Source: Arthrobacter sp. B6 (lineage in GTDB: Bacteria; Actinomycetota; Actinomycetes; Actinomycetales; Micrococcaceae). From it: a stretch of 64,000 nucleotides of DNA. The position numbers were made by a program, and so were the translations under genes. Of this stretch, positions 50,969-61,318 are shown in pieces. Each line of letters starts with the position of its first letter. Position 1 is the first letter of the stretch. The notes under the pieces were generated by a model. It did no database searches. It worked only from the letters and a program-made list of their open reading frames with translations, and was not told the origin of the DNA. The DNA lies in NCBI RefSeq assembly GCF_001663775.1, contig NZ_KV467168.1, forward strand, positions 1,044,507-1,108,506. Reading direction: 5' to 3'.

Positions 50969-51414
50969 GCCGCCTGGTTCAGGGCATCCTCGGCCGCCAC
51001 CCAGGAGATCATGGCGCACTTGACCCGGGCGGCGTAACGGGCCACGCCTTCGAAGGCGGCTGCGTCGCCCAAAACCTCAGGATCGGCGTGGATCTTGCCG
51101 CGGGACCGCAGGACCTCGCGGAAACTGTCGATGACCGCGTGGAGTTCTGCTACGGAGAGCCCTTCGGCCAGCTCGCTCAGGACAGAGGCTGAGGCCATGG
51201 AGATGGAACAGCCCTCACCGTCCCAGGAAACTTGTGCGACTTTGCCGTCTTCAACCGCAACGCGAAGGGTGACCTCGTCGCCGCACACGGGATTGAGCTG
51301 GTGCGACTGCCCGGTGGCCGCGCCCTCGGGCGCGGCCACGCCGGCCAGGCCGCTGCCGTGGCGGACTTTGGAATGGTCGAGGATGATCTGCTGGTACAGC
51401 TGGTCAAGGCTCAT
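50965..51414 (-). CDS. sufU: Fe-S cluster assembly protein SufU
   Basis: 149 residues. It accepts persulfide sulfur from SufS for cluster assembly. The three cysteines typical of the family are seen: NPVCGDEVTL, GEGCSISMAS and RVKCAMISW; the Asp in CGD is the fourth zinc ligand. The IscU-like fold has the SufU insertion around residues 90-110. It is the second gene of a sufS-sufU pair with 24 bp between them. Its final codons overlap the convergent SCO4848 gene. Confidence 0.93.
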   Translation of the reverse strand: MSLDQLYQQIILDHSKVRHGSGLAGVAAPEGAATGQSHQLNPVCGDEVTLRVAVEDGKVAQVSWDGEGCSISMASASVLSELAEGLSVAELHAVIDSFREVLRSRGKIHADPEVLGDAAAFEGVARYAARVKCAMISWVAAEDALNQAA

Positions 51415-51438
51415 TTTCAGTTACCTTCGGTACTCGCT

Positions 51439-53235
<1,797 letters not shown>

Positions 53236-55851
53236 CTACTTTGGCAGGGCCGAGGCCAGCTCGTCGCGGCTGCGGACGCCCAGCTTGACATAGGTTCGGT
53301 ACAAGTGGCCTTCCACTGTGCGCACTGACACCATGAGCCGCTGGGCAATCTCCCGGTCGGTGAGGCCCTGTACGGCCAGCTCCACGATGTCCTGCTCGCG
53401 CCGGGTCAGGTGCACTGCCGGCGCCGCGGCGATGAAGTGCCCTTCCCGGAACCGCTCACCCAATTCGTGGTCGCATTTCTCCCGGAGGGCGATTGCCTGC
53501 CGGGACCGCCGCCGTTCGCCGGACTGTTCCAGAACAGTGCTGGCCCTGGCGTAGGACTCCCGGGCCAGGTTGACGAATCCGCTCGCTTCAAGGTTCGCGG
53601 CAGAGTCCATCAGGGCATCGGCGTCTTCGGACTCCCAGTTCCGGGCCAGCGTCAGCAGGGCTGCCGCCCACCGGCCTTCAACCTTCCCCGCGAGGGCCGG
53701 CACCAGTGGAATAACGGAGTGGTCACCCAAGTCCCAGCAAATGGCCAGTAGCTCAAGGTTCATCCCCTCCCGGATCGAGACTTCAGAGGTGGTTGCCAGC
53801 GTGTGGATGGAGGCCAGGCCCTTTCCGTCACGGGCCACGTACTCTGCCGCCGCAGCGGCATACGCCTTCGCGAGGAGCTCGTTGGCGGGTGTGCCGGTGG
53901 TTGCGCCTTTGTAGTCCAGCTCCAGCCGCGCGGCCTGCGCGGCATCACCGAGCCGTGCCGCAACGTAGAAGCCCAGCGATGAACCGAACCGGAACAGCTG
54001 GAGCGGGTCATTGAGCCTGAGTGCTTCGACGGCCGGAAGCAGCAACTGGTAGGCACGTTCTATCCGGCCCTGCCGCAGCAGCGAGTAACCCCTGAGGAGC
54101 TGAACACCGCCGTTGAAGCACGCTGCCCCGGCGGCCTGCTCTTTCGCGTAGTTGGCCAGCTCCCGTTCGGCCGACTCCCACTCACCCACGGCCAGGTAGT
54201 CCATGACCAGGCGGCCCAGGACAAATTCGTTGAAAAAGAACACACCGTCGCGGAGCGTCGGAAGTTCCGAGGCGGCCAGCAATGCGGCATCGAGGCCCTG
54301 GACGCCGCGTCCCGCCGCCGAGAGCGCATGGGAGTGAAGCGCGAGTCCGATGGCCCGGAGGGCGTCATCAGCCGGTTCTGCGGGGTTGCGGCCCCTAATG
54401 TCCTGGACAACCTCACCCAGGGCGTTGTGGTCGCCGGCTTCGCCGAGCTCCAGGAGGTGCAGCATCTGGTCCTGCCAGGGCCGCCCGAGGTCGGGATAAG
54501 CAGGGGAATGGCTTGGCGTGCCGGATTCCGCTTCCGCCGGGCGGGCGGAGGAAGGTCCTTGCAGCAGTCCGGCTTGGCGCAGGAGCTCACGGGATTCAGC
54601 GACAATCGCTGCCACTGGCTGTCCCAGGGCCTGATGAGCGGCTATGCGCAGCAGCAGGACGTGGGCCGCCTCGGAACTGTCCGTAACCTCCAGCCAGCAC
54701 CGATCCAGCGCATTGGCTGCCTCGGCATAGTGGGCCTCGTTGAACAGGGCCCTTGCCTGAATTGCGCGGGCGCGCGGTGCCAGAAGGGGATCCTGCACCC
54801 TGGCGGCCATCGTGCGGGCGCTCCGGTTCCGGAACCCGGCGATGGCAGTGGCAGCCGCCTCAAGCAGTTCAGGTTCTGCCACCTTTAGCCCGCACTCCAG
54901 CGCCCATTCGGCGGCCCGCAGCCTGCCTTCCGCGCTCGACGGCGGAGCCTCCTGCTGGGCGCGGAGCTTTTCAAGCAGCTGCAGGCTGCGTGAGACGGAC
55001 ACGCTTTTCCTGACGGCCTCACCGATGACGGCGTTCCACACCCTCAGCACGGCAGGGCTGCCGTTGCCTTCCACGAGCGTCTGCTGGTCCAAGAGGGTAC
55101 GGACCAGCTCGGCTCCGCAGATGTCCTCAATCACCTTGCGGCTCACGGGCTCGGCCAGCGCAACCAGCTTCAGTGCTTCCTGTTCCTCAGGCCGGCGCCG
55201 GAGGAGGTCCTTGGAGACCACGGCCGTAAGTCTGGCGCCGTCGGAAGGCAGCGGCCCAAGCAGCATCCAAATGCCGTTCCGTTTGGCGAGTACCCCCTGC
55301 TCTGCAGCGTCGTGGAGCAGGGCGTCCAGGATCCGGGGGTTGCCCCCTGAGGCGCTCCAGATGGAGTCAACCGTCCCGGCGGGTACAGTGCCGTCCAGGA
55401 TGTGCGCAAGGACTTCTTCGATCTGCTCCCGGTTGAGCGGCCGCAGGTCCACCCGGTCAGCCAGGCCGTCGTACCAGAGCTGGTCCAGTGGCTGCGGCAG
55501 CCCAGGGCGCGGCCTGCCGGCGGCCACGACGCTCGCCCAGCCGGCCGAGATCATGTCTGCCACTATGCCTGCACTGGCGTCGTCGAGGTGATGGGCGTCG
55601 TCGACCACCAGCAGCAGCGGGGTGTCTTTGCCGTTCTTGAGTTTCTCGAAATACGTCCATACGGACCGGAGTACGGCCACCGGGGAGACGGAGTCCTCCG
55701 CCGTCAGCTCTGCCGTGTACGGAGTCAGCACACCAAAGGGCACGCCTGACAGGGACGAACTGCCGTGAATCCGCAAAACGATCATTTCCGGGGATAGTCG
55801 CTCGGTGATGGCTTCGGCCAGGGCTGACTTCCCGATGCCGGGCCCTGCCAT
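53236..55851 (-). CDS. LuxR C-terminal-related ATPase regulator (MalT/LAL type), true N-terminus uncertain
   Basis: 871 residues if read from ATG 55851. STAND-type AAA/NACHT region: MAGPGIGKSALAEAITERL (Walker A at residues 4-11), LLLVVDDAHHLDDASAG (Walker B), then about 400 residues of helical repeats and a C-terminal LuxR helix-turn-helix (LTRREQDIVELAVQGLTDRE to SVRTVEGHLYRTYVKLG). The frame stays open for 42 codons upstream of that ATG, and the translated extension (LLTGRREPLDRICNII, then RSRTSLAVFL) is what should precede the P-loop. That stretch has no ATG, GTG or TTG, so translation must start at CTG, another rare codon, or by coupling to the upstream gene. It is the second gene of a two-LAL operon. 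Confidence 0.82.
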   Translation of the reverse strand: MAGPGIGKSALAEAITERLSPEMIVLRIHGSSSLSGVPFGVLTPYTAELTAEDSVSPVAVLRSVWTYFEKLKNGKDTPLLLVVDDAHHLDDASAGIVADMISAGWASVVAAGRPRPGLPQPLDQLWYDGLADRVDLRPLNREQIEEVLAHILDGTVPAGTVDSIWSASGGNPRILDALLHDAAEQGVLAKRNGIWMLLGPLPSDGARLTAVVSKDLLRRRPEEQEALKLVALAEPVSRKVIEDICGAELVRTLLDQQTLVEGNGSPAVLRVWNAVIGEAVRKSVSVSRSLQLLEKLRAQQEAPPSSAEGRLRAAEWALECGLKVAEPELLEAAATAIAGFRNRSARTMAARVQDPLLAPRARAIQARALFNEAHYAEAANALDRCWLEVTDSSEAAHVLLLRIAAHQALGQPVAAIVAESRELLRQAGLLQGPSSARPAEAESGTPSHSPAYPDLGRPWQDQMLHLLELGEAGDHNALGEVVQDIRGRNPAEPADDALRAIGLALHSHALSAAGRGVQGLDAALLAASELPTLRDGVFFFNEFVLGRLVMDYLAVGEWESAERELANYAKEQAAGAACFNGGVQLLRGYSLLRQGRIERAYQLLLPAVEALRLNDPLQLFRFGSSLGFYVAARLGDAAQAARLELDYKGATTGTPANELLAKAYAAAAAEYVARDGKGLASIHTLATTSEVSIREGMNLELLAICWDLGDHSVIPLVPALAGKVEGRWAAALLTLARNWESEDADALMDSAANLEASGFVNLARESYARASTVLEQSGERRRSRQAIALREKCDHELGERFREGHFIAAAPAVHLTRREQDIVELAVQGLTDREIAQRLMVSVRTVEGHLYRTYVKLGVRSRDELASALPK

Positions 55852-55963
55852 CAGGAAGACGGCCAGGCTGGTACGGCTGCGGATGATGTTGCAGATGCGG
55901 TCCAGCGGCTCCCGCCGTCCCGTAAGAAGGCGGGCCGCCGTGCCCGGTCTGGGTGCGTTGCCG

Positions 55964-58702
55964 TTAGACGAGTCCAGTCAGATCACCCCTGGAAGTTACT
56001 CCGAGTTTGGTGAAGACCTGGTACAGGTGGCCTTCAACGGTACGGACCGAGACGCCCATTTCAAGTGCGATGTCCCGGTTGGACGCTCCCCTTCCGGCCA
56101 GCCGTGCAATCTGGCGCTCCCTGCTTGTCAGCAGGGGGCTGCCGCTGCTCGGCACAATCGGAAGGTTGGCGACGGTGGCAGCCAGTATATCCAGCCGCGC
56201 CTGCGCAGTCCTGGCCGACACGGAGTCACCGACCTGGCGTGCGTAGTCCACGGCAAGCGCCATGCACCGTGCTTCCACGGCGTCCAGTTCGAGGGTGGCC
56301 GCGAGCTCGCCGCCGGTCAGCAGGACCTTCGCGTCCTTGGTCCTGCTGCCCACGGCGATCAGGCGGGAGATCTCCGCCAATGGCCCCTGCCGGTGTGCCG
56401 CCACCTGCTCCATAAGCCTGAACTCGGCATCGGTGGCGTTGATGGTGGCTCCCAGCAGACTGATGCCGGCCAGTGTGAATCGTCCGGCCTCGATGTTCCG
56501 GCGCGCGGACTCCTTGAGCCGGGTCGCGGCGTCGTTCTCCCCGAGCCACCGGCCCGCCATGTCAGCGCAGAATTCGATGATGCTGCCGGTCAGGAAGTCA
56601 CACGGGCCCGCGGAGCGGTGAAGCTTCTCCAAGTACCTGCGTGCCTGGCCTGCGTTCCCGATCTGGGCGTACGCCAAAGCGGTCGCGGCGTAGGCGGAAC
56701 GGAGGGAGCTTTGCACGGGCCGGAGCTCCAGCTGGGCCGCGGCGGACAGCAACGGATCGAGGGCAGCGGCTCCCCTCCCGGAATATACGTAGGCTATGCC
56801 CGCAGCCAGCTCGGTGGCGGCGCTCCGGTACGGGAGCCGGTGCGCCCCACGTGTCCCGGGCGGATCAAGGAGGTCGATGCAGCGGCGCCACTGCCCAGCG
56901 ATCAGCAGGACAGAGTACGCGCGGCTGGTGTACTCCTCGCGGAGGCCCACGATCTCCGCAGCGTCCGAGATCTGCCCGCCGAGCGCCCGCATCAGGCTCA
57001 GGGCGTCCATTTCGCGCCCGGTCAGGGACAGCGCAGTCATGAGAATGACGGAGGCATTCATCCTGAACGAGACGTCGGGGTTGCTGGCGGCATCAGAGGC
57101 AGCTTCGAGGGCGGGAACCATGGACGCGAAGTCGCCCACGAAAGCCTTGTATTCAAATTCGCTGAGGCTGATGCGGTTGGCGGCCACGGCCTGCGCGGAC
57201 GGCCAACCGGCCGCCAGCTCCGGGCCCACACCCAGCCGTGTCCTTGCCTCGGCCAGCATGCCCGGTACCTTCCCCGTATGTTCCGGCAGCCAGACCATAA
57301 CCGTGGACTTGGCCGCCACCACCTGGGCGTATTCCTCTGCGTCCAGGTTGTCCAGCTGAGGCTGGGTAATGTCGTCGAGGGCGGCCATGGCCTGAATGGG
57401 CAGATCCAGCAGGAGGTACGCCGCGGCCTTCTGCCGCTGTCCAGCCACCCACTGGGGGTCATTCCGGGTCAGGGTCTCGGCGTAGGTGAGGGCAGAATGC
57501 GGGTCGAAGAGCTGGACGGAGGCTTCTGCGGCGGCCAGAGCCATGGCGGGGCTAAGTTCCGCCTCGCACTCGCGAGTCCAGGCCGCAAAGGCCATCAGCT
57601 CCTCCACGGTCATGGAGGCGGGGTCCGGTTCCTTGCCGCCCAGCAACTGCGTCCGGAGTTCCCGGCGCCGGGCGATGCTGAGCCATGAGCGGACGACGTC
57701 GCCAAGGTACTTTTCACGGAGGGAGACCCAGCGGCTGTCAGTTCCATCGATCTTGAGGAGGCATGCGTCTTCCATGTCTGCCACGATGCCGGCACCAAAG
57801 ATCGACGTGAGGCGGGACAGTTCCACGCTGCGGGCACAGGAGAGCATTTCGATGACGCCACGTGTCTCCGGTGTCTTCCGCGCCCACCTGGAACGCACGA
57901 TGTCATCCAGGCTGGCCGCGCCGTCGAGCACTACCTTGTCACGCAGGGTCCAAACGGAATCCGAGAGCACCAGGTTCCCGGATAGCTGCTGCTCCGTCAC
58001 CAGGGCTTTCAACAGCAGGGGGTTTCCGCCCACCATGCTGTGGTAGATGCTCACCAGGGAGGCCGAAACGCGGTGGCCCAGCAAGGACAACAGCACCTGG
58101 CGGGTTTGCAGCTCGTTCAGGTTGTCCAGCCTGACTTCGGTCAGGCGGCGCTCGGTGAGCAGCCAATGGAAATCCGCCGGCAGGTCACTGCTCTTAGGCG
58201 CGACAGCGACGATCCGGGCTGTCCCGGTCAGGAGGATGTTCAAGAGGACGCCGGCGCTCATGTCATCGATGCTGCCCGCGGTGTCCAGGGTGATAACGCA
58301 GGGCCGCCCCGCTGCGTCGCTCCTGATCAGGGACGTGATGCCACGGAGGATGGCCGTCGGGGAACCCATGTAAGCCTGGGGAAGCCGCGCCAGCAGGGAG
58401 GACAGGCAGCTGTAGGGGGTCTTGGAGGCAGGATGGCCGCTGCGCAGCTGGAGAGCCCAGATGTCCGGGCCCAGTTCGGCAACCGCCGTCCGCGCCAAGG
58501 AGGATTTTCCCACTCCCCGGCCGCCGGTGATGATCACACCCAAGGAGTTTTTGCTGGTCAGGGCTGTACGAACGGCTTCGAGGTTGGCACTCCGGGCAGG
58601 TACGGACCATCGCTGGTGCTCGGACTGTGCGGCTGTGTCCGTGTGCACCTCAACATCGTTGAGCGTTGACCCACGTCCCCAGCTGAGTGGCTCGATTGAC
58701 AT
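55964..58702 (-). CDS. LuxR family STAND ATPase transcriptional regulator (LAL type)
   Basis: 912 residues from ATG 58702 with GGGGAT upstream. Walker A GGRGVGKSSLARTAVAEL near residue 60, Walker B CVITLDTAGSIDDMSAG, helical repeat region, and a C-terminal LuxR HTH (LLTSRERQIARLAGRGASNR to SVRTVEGHLYQVFTKLG). Such regulators couple ligand and ATP-driven oligomerisation to transcription activation; ligand unknown. It is homologous over its whole length to the next gene's product (same HTH wording TVEGHLY), a tandem paralogue pair. The stop overlaps the likely 5' end of that gene. Confidence 0.88.
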   Translation of the reverse strand: MSIEPLSWGRGSTLNDVEVHTDTAAQSEHQRWSVPARSANLEAVRTALTSKNSLGVIITGGRGVGKSSLARTAVAELGPDIWALQLRSGHPASKTPYSCLSSLLARLPQAYMGSPTAILRGITSLIRSDAAGRPCVITLDTAGSIDDMSAGVLLNILLTGTARIVAVAPKSSDLPADFHWLLTERRLTEVRLDNLNELQTRQVLLSLLGHRVSASLVSIYHSMVGGNPLLLKALVTEQQLSGNLVLSDSVWTLRDKVVLDGAASLDDIVRSRWARKTPETRGVIEMLSCARSVELSRLTSIFGAGIVADMEDACLLKIDGTDSRWVSLREKYLGDVVRSWLSIARRRELRTQLLGGKEPDPASMTVEELMAFAAWTRECEAELSPAMALAAAEASVQLFDPHSALTYAETLTRNDPQWVAGQRQKAAAYLLLDLPIQAMAALDDITQPQLDNLDAEEYAQVVAAKSTVMVWLPEHTGKVPGMLAEARTRLGVGPELAAGWPSAQAVAANRISLSEFEYKAFVGDFASMVPALEAASDAASNPDVSFRMNASVILMTALSLTGREMDALSLMRALGGQISDAAEIVGLREEYTSRAYSVLLIAGQWRRCIDLLDPPGTRGAHRLPYRSAATELAAGIAYVYSGRGAAALDPLLSAAAQLELRPVQSSLRSAYAATALAYAQIGNAGQARRYLEKLHRSAGPCDFLTGSIIEFCADMAGRWLGENDAATRLKESARRNIEAGRFTLAGISLLGATINATDAEFRLMEQVAAHRQGPLAEISRLIAVGSRTKDAKVLLTGGELAATLELDAVEARCMALAVDYARQVGDSVSARTAQARLDILAATVANLPIVPSSGSPLLTSRERQIARLAGRGASNRDIALEMGVSVRTVEGHLYQVFTKLGVTSRGDLTGLV

Positions 58703-58823
58703 GAACTTATCCCCTAGATCCCGCTCTAGCGGGGATAAAGCCCCATCGCTCCCCCGCTTACGAAGAAGACTACCCCGAGGTACTGACTACTAGACAGCAA
58801 ACAGGCGATTAAGTTTTATTTTG

Positions 58824-59414
58824 CTAGAGCTGGGACTTTGCCGGATGGAACTTCTGCTGCGCGGCGGTCAGGCCTTCCCTGACCAGCACATCCACAGCGT
58901 CTGCCGCTTCATCGAGCAGGAACGGCAACTCCTTGCGCTCCGCCGTTCCGAAATCACGGAGAACATAGTCGGCGGTGTCCATCCGCCCCGGCGGACGTCC
59001 GACTCCCACCCGGACCCGCAGGTAGTCCTTGGTGGAGAGGGCCTTTGACATGTCGCGCAGTCCGTTGTGCCCGCCTTCACCGCCGCCGCACTTCAATTTG
59101 ACGGTGTTAAAAGGTATGTCGATCTCGTCGTGCACTGCGACGACATGGTCCGGTGAGATGCCGTAAAAGTTTGCCAGTGCTGCGACGGGGCCGCCGGAGA
59201 CATTCATGTAGCTCATGGGCTTGGCCAGTACGACGCGGGGACCGCCGATCCCAAGGCGGCCTTCGACGACCTGGGCCCGGGCACGATGCGTCTTGAAACT
59301 GCCGCCGATCCGGCCGGCCAGCTCGTCCAGGACCATCTGGCCTACGTTATGCCTGTTGCCTTTGTACTCGGCCCCGGGATTCCCGAGGCCAACGATCAGC
59401 CACGTGTCAGTCAT
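58824..59414 (-). CDS. pth: Peptidyl-tRNA hydrolase
   Basis: 196 residues. Releases peptides from peptidyl-tRNA. Family motifs: [20 protein letters not shown] (catalytic His), [20 protein letters not shown] (Asn, Met), [20 protein letters not shown] (catalytic Asp) and [12 protein letters not shown]. It follows rplY, but a strong hairpin lies between and its own TAGGAT box sits 6 nt before the ATG, so it probably has an independent leaderless transcript. Confidence 0.95.
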   Translation of the reverse strand: MTDTWLIVGLGNPGAEYKGNRHNVGQMVLDELAGRIGGSFKTHRARAQVVEGRLGIGGPRVVLAKPMSYMNVSGGPVAALANFYGISPDHVVAVHDEIDIPFNTVKLKCGGGEGGHNGLRDMSKALSTKDYLRVRVGVGRPPGRMDTADYVLRDFGTAERKELPFLLDEAADAVDVLVREGLTAAQQKFHPAKSQL

Positions 59415-59420
59415 GCGTCA

Positions 59421-59426
59421 ATCCTA
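59421..59426 (-). promoter_or_regulatory. -10 box of pth, leaderless layout
   Basis: On the minus strand TAGGAT, 6 nt (TGACGC), then ATG 59414. Confidence 0.6.
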
Positions 59427-59439
59427 AGGTGGGAAAACG

Positions 59440-59475
59440 GCAGTGGCCGGATCCCTGTGGGGATCCGGCCACTGC
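59440..59475 (-). terminator. Terminator after rplY
   Basis: GCAGTGGCCGGATCCC (59440-59455) pairs with 59460-59475 over 16 bp with a 4-nt loop. On the minus strand it is followed by CGTTTTCCC. Confidence 0.85.
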
Positions 59476-59490
59476 AGGTGTGGTCCGAAA

Positions 59491-60090
59491 TTACTCGGCT
59501 GCTGCTTCGGAGGACGCCTCAGCGGCGCCTTCGGATGCCTCTTCGTCAGTGACCTCGGTGGCCTCGGAGATGTTGACAACCAGCGCGTCAGCGTCGGCCA
59601 GCAGGACGGCGCCCTTCGGGAGGACCAGGTCGGAAGCGTGGATGTGCTCGCCGGCGCTGCGGCCTTCGATGCTCACCTCGACGGCGGTGGGCAGGTGGGT
59701 TGCCTCAGCTTCGAGGGAGATGACGGTGAGTTCCTGGTTGTAGACGTTGCCCGGAGCAAGCTCGCCAACAACGTGCACAGGGATGTCAACGGTGACCTTT
59801 TCGCCCTTGCGGACGGTCAGCAGGTCGATGTGCTCGATGATCTGCTTGATGGGGTCGCGCTGGACATCCTTGACGAGTGCCAGGTGGCCTTCGCCGTTGA
59901 TGTCCAGGGACAGCAGGGCGTTGGCGGTGCGGACAGCCAGGGTGGTGGCCTTGGCCGGCAGGGTGATGTGGATCGGCTCTGCGCCGTGGCCGTAGATGAC
60001 GGCCGGGATCTGGCCGGCCATGCGGGCGCGGCGGGCGAAGCCCTTGCCGAATTCGGTGCGGACTTCTGCTGCGAGCTTCTGCTCAGACAT
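59491..60090 (-). CDS. rplY: 50S ribosomal protein L25/general stress protein Ctc
   Basis: 199 residues, AAGGAG 6-7 nt before ATG. Binds 5S rRNA. The N-terminal L25 domain (KLAAEVRTEFGKGFARRARM, then IPAVIYGHGAEPIHITL) and the C-terminal TL5/CTC domain (GEKVTVDIPVHVVGELA) are both present, so this is the long Ctc form. The last 30 residues are an acidic Glu/Ala tail common in actinobacteria. It lies between prs and pth, in the gene order usual for the group. Confidence 0.94.
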   Translation of the reverse strand: MSEQKLAAEVRTEFGKGFARRARMAGQIPAVIYGHGAEPIHITLPAKATTLAVRTANALLSLDINGEGHLALVKDVQRDPIKQIIEHIDLLTVRKGEKVTVDIPVHVVGELAPGNVYNQELTVISLEAEATHLPTAVEVSIEGRSAGEHIHASDLVLPKGAVLLADADALVVNISEATEVTDEEASEGAAEASSEAAAE

Positions 60091-60312
60091 GTATTTCTCC
60101 TTGAAGACTAAACGGTGTTCAGCAAGGGCGGAGGTCTGTTGCGACCTTCAACGCCGGGCGGCCCGCAGGCTGCCCTTCAAGAAGGGAGGTTCAGACCCAG
60201 TCGATAACGGAGACCTGCAGTCCGGTTTCCGTGGATACGGCTACCAGATGCTCTCCCTCGCCAAGGTTTCGTGGATCAGCTTACCAGCGCAGGGCCCACT
60301 TACTGAAAACGG

Positions 60313-60328
60313 GCCCCACGCGGGGGGC
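60313..60328 (-). terminator. Probable terminator after prs
   Basis: On the minus strand GCCCC-N6-GGGGC is followed by CCGTTTTC. The stem is only 5 bp, so the call is moderate. The 247-bp gap to rplY otherwise holds only short GC-rich inverted repeats and a possible TAAGCT box (minus strand, 60276-60281) for rplY. Confidence 0.45.
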
Positions 60329-60337
60329 GTCTGAGTG

Positions 60338-61318
60338 TCAGGCGTTGCCGTCGAACAGGCTGGTGACGGATCCGTCGTCGAACACTTCGCGGATGGCGCG
60401 TCCAATCAGGGGCGCGATGGACAGCACGGTCAGCTGCGGGAAGCGCTTGTTGGGGGGAATGGGCAGCGTATCGGTGACAACCACTTCACGGGCGCCCGAC
60501 TCGGACAGCCGGCGGGCCGCGGGGTCGGAGAAGACGGCGTGGGTGGCCGCGATAATGACATCTTTGGCACCGGCATTCTTGAGCACCTGGACGGCACCGG
60601 AAATGGTTCCGCCTGTGTCGATCATGTCGTCGATCAGGACACAGGTGCGGCCTTCGATCTGGCCCACGACGGTCTTGGACACGGCCTGGTTCGGAACGGT
60701 CAGGTCGCGGCTCTTATGGACAAACGCCAGCGGGGCGCCGCCCAGGCGCTCTGCCCACTGCTCGGCCACCCGGACGCGGCCTGTGTCCGGGGAGACCACC
60801 GTGATGTTGTCCGCTGCGACCCGTGTGCGGATGTAGTCGGCCAGCAGCGGGATGGCCATGAGGTGGTCCACGGGGCCGTCGAAGAACCCCTGGATCTGCG
60901 ACGTGTGCAGGTCAACGCTCATGATGCGGTCGGCACCGGCGGTCTTGTACATGTCGGCAACCAGGCGGGCCGAGATCGGCTCGCGGCCGCGGCCCTTCTT
61001 GTCCTGGCGGGAGTAGGGGTAGAAAGGCGAAACCACGGTGATGCGCTTGGCGGATGCCCGCTTCAGCGAATCAATCATGATCAGCTGCTCCATCAGGTGG
61101 TTGTTGAGCGGTGCAGGGTGTGCCTGGATAACGAAGGCATCGGTGCCGCGGACGCTCTCGCCGGCACGCACGTAAATTTCCCCGTTGGCGAAGTCGTAAG
61201 CGTCGATGGGCAGCAGCTCGGTTCCCAGTTCCTTGGCGATCTCCCGGGCAAGCTCGGGGTGTGCCCGCCCTGCGGCAAGCACCAGCTTCTTCTCGCCGCG
61301 CGCCGTAATTTCGGTCAT
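60338..61318 (-). CDS. prs: Ribose-phosphate diphosphokinase (PRPP synthetase)
   Basis: 326 residues. Makes phosphoribosyl pyrophosphate for nucleotides, His and Trp. Motifs: FANGEIYVRAGESVRGTDAF, PYSRQDKKGRGREPISARL (flexible ATP loop), VDLHTSQIQGFFDGPVDHL (PRPP synthase signature) and the PRPP-binding loop VLIDDMIDTGGTI. Its ATG overlaps the glmU stop (ATGA), so the genes are coupled. Confidence 0.96.
   Translation of the reverse strand: MTEITARGEKKLVLAAGRAHPELAREIAKELGTELLPIDAYDFANGEIYVRAGESVRGTDAFVIQAHPAPLNNHLMEQLIMIDSLKRASAKRITVVSPFYPYSRQDKKGRGREPISARLVADMYKTAGADRIMSVDLHTSQIQGFFDGPVDHLMAIPLLADYIRTRVAADNITVVSPDTGRVRVAEQWAERLGGAPLAFVHKSRDLTVPNQAVSKTVVGQIEGRTCVLIDDMIDTGGTISGAVQVLKNAGAKDVIIAATHAVFSDPAARRLSESGAREVVVTDTLPIPPNKRFPQLTVLSIAPLIGRAIREVFDDGSVTSLFDGNA

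Noticed and set aside
55805..57688. A plus-strand frame of 627 codons opposite the LAL pair
   Set aside because: It crosses the junction of two well-supported minus-strand regulators, with no motif of its own.
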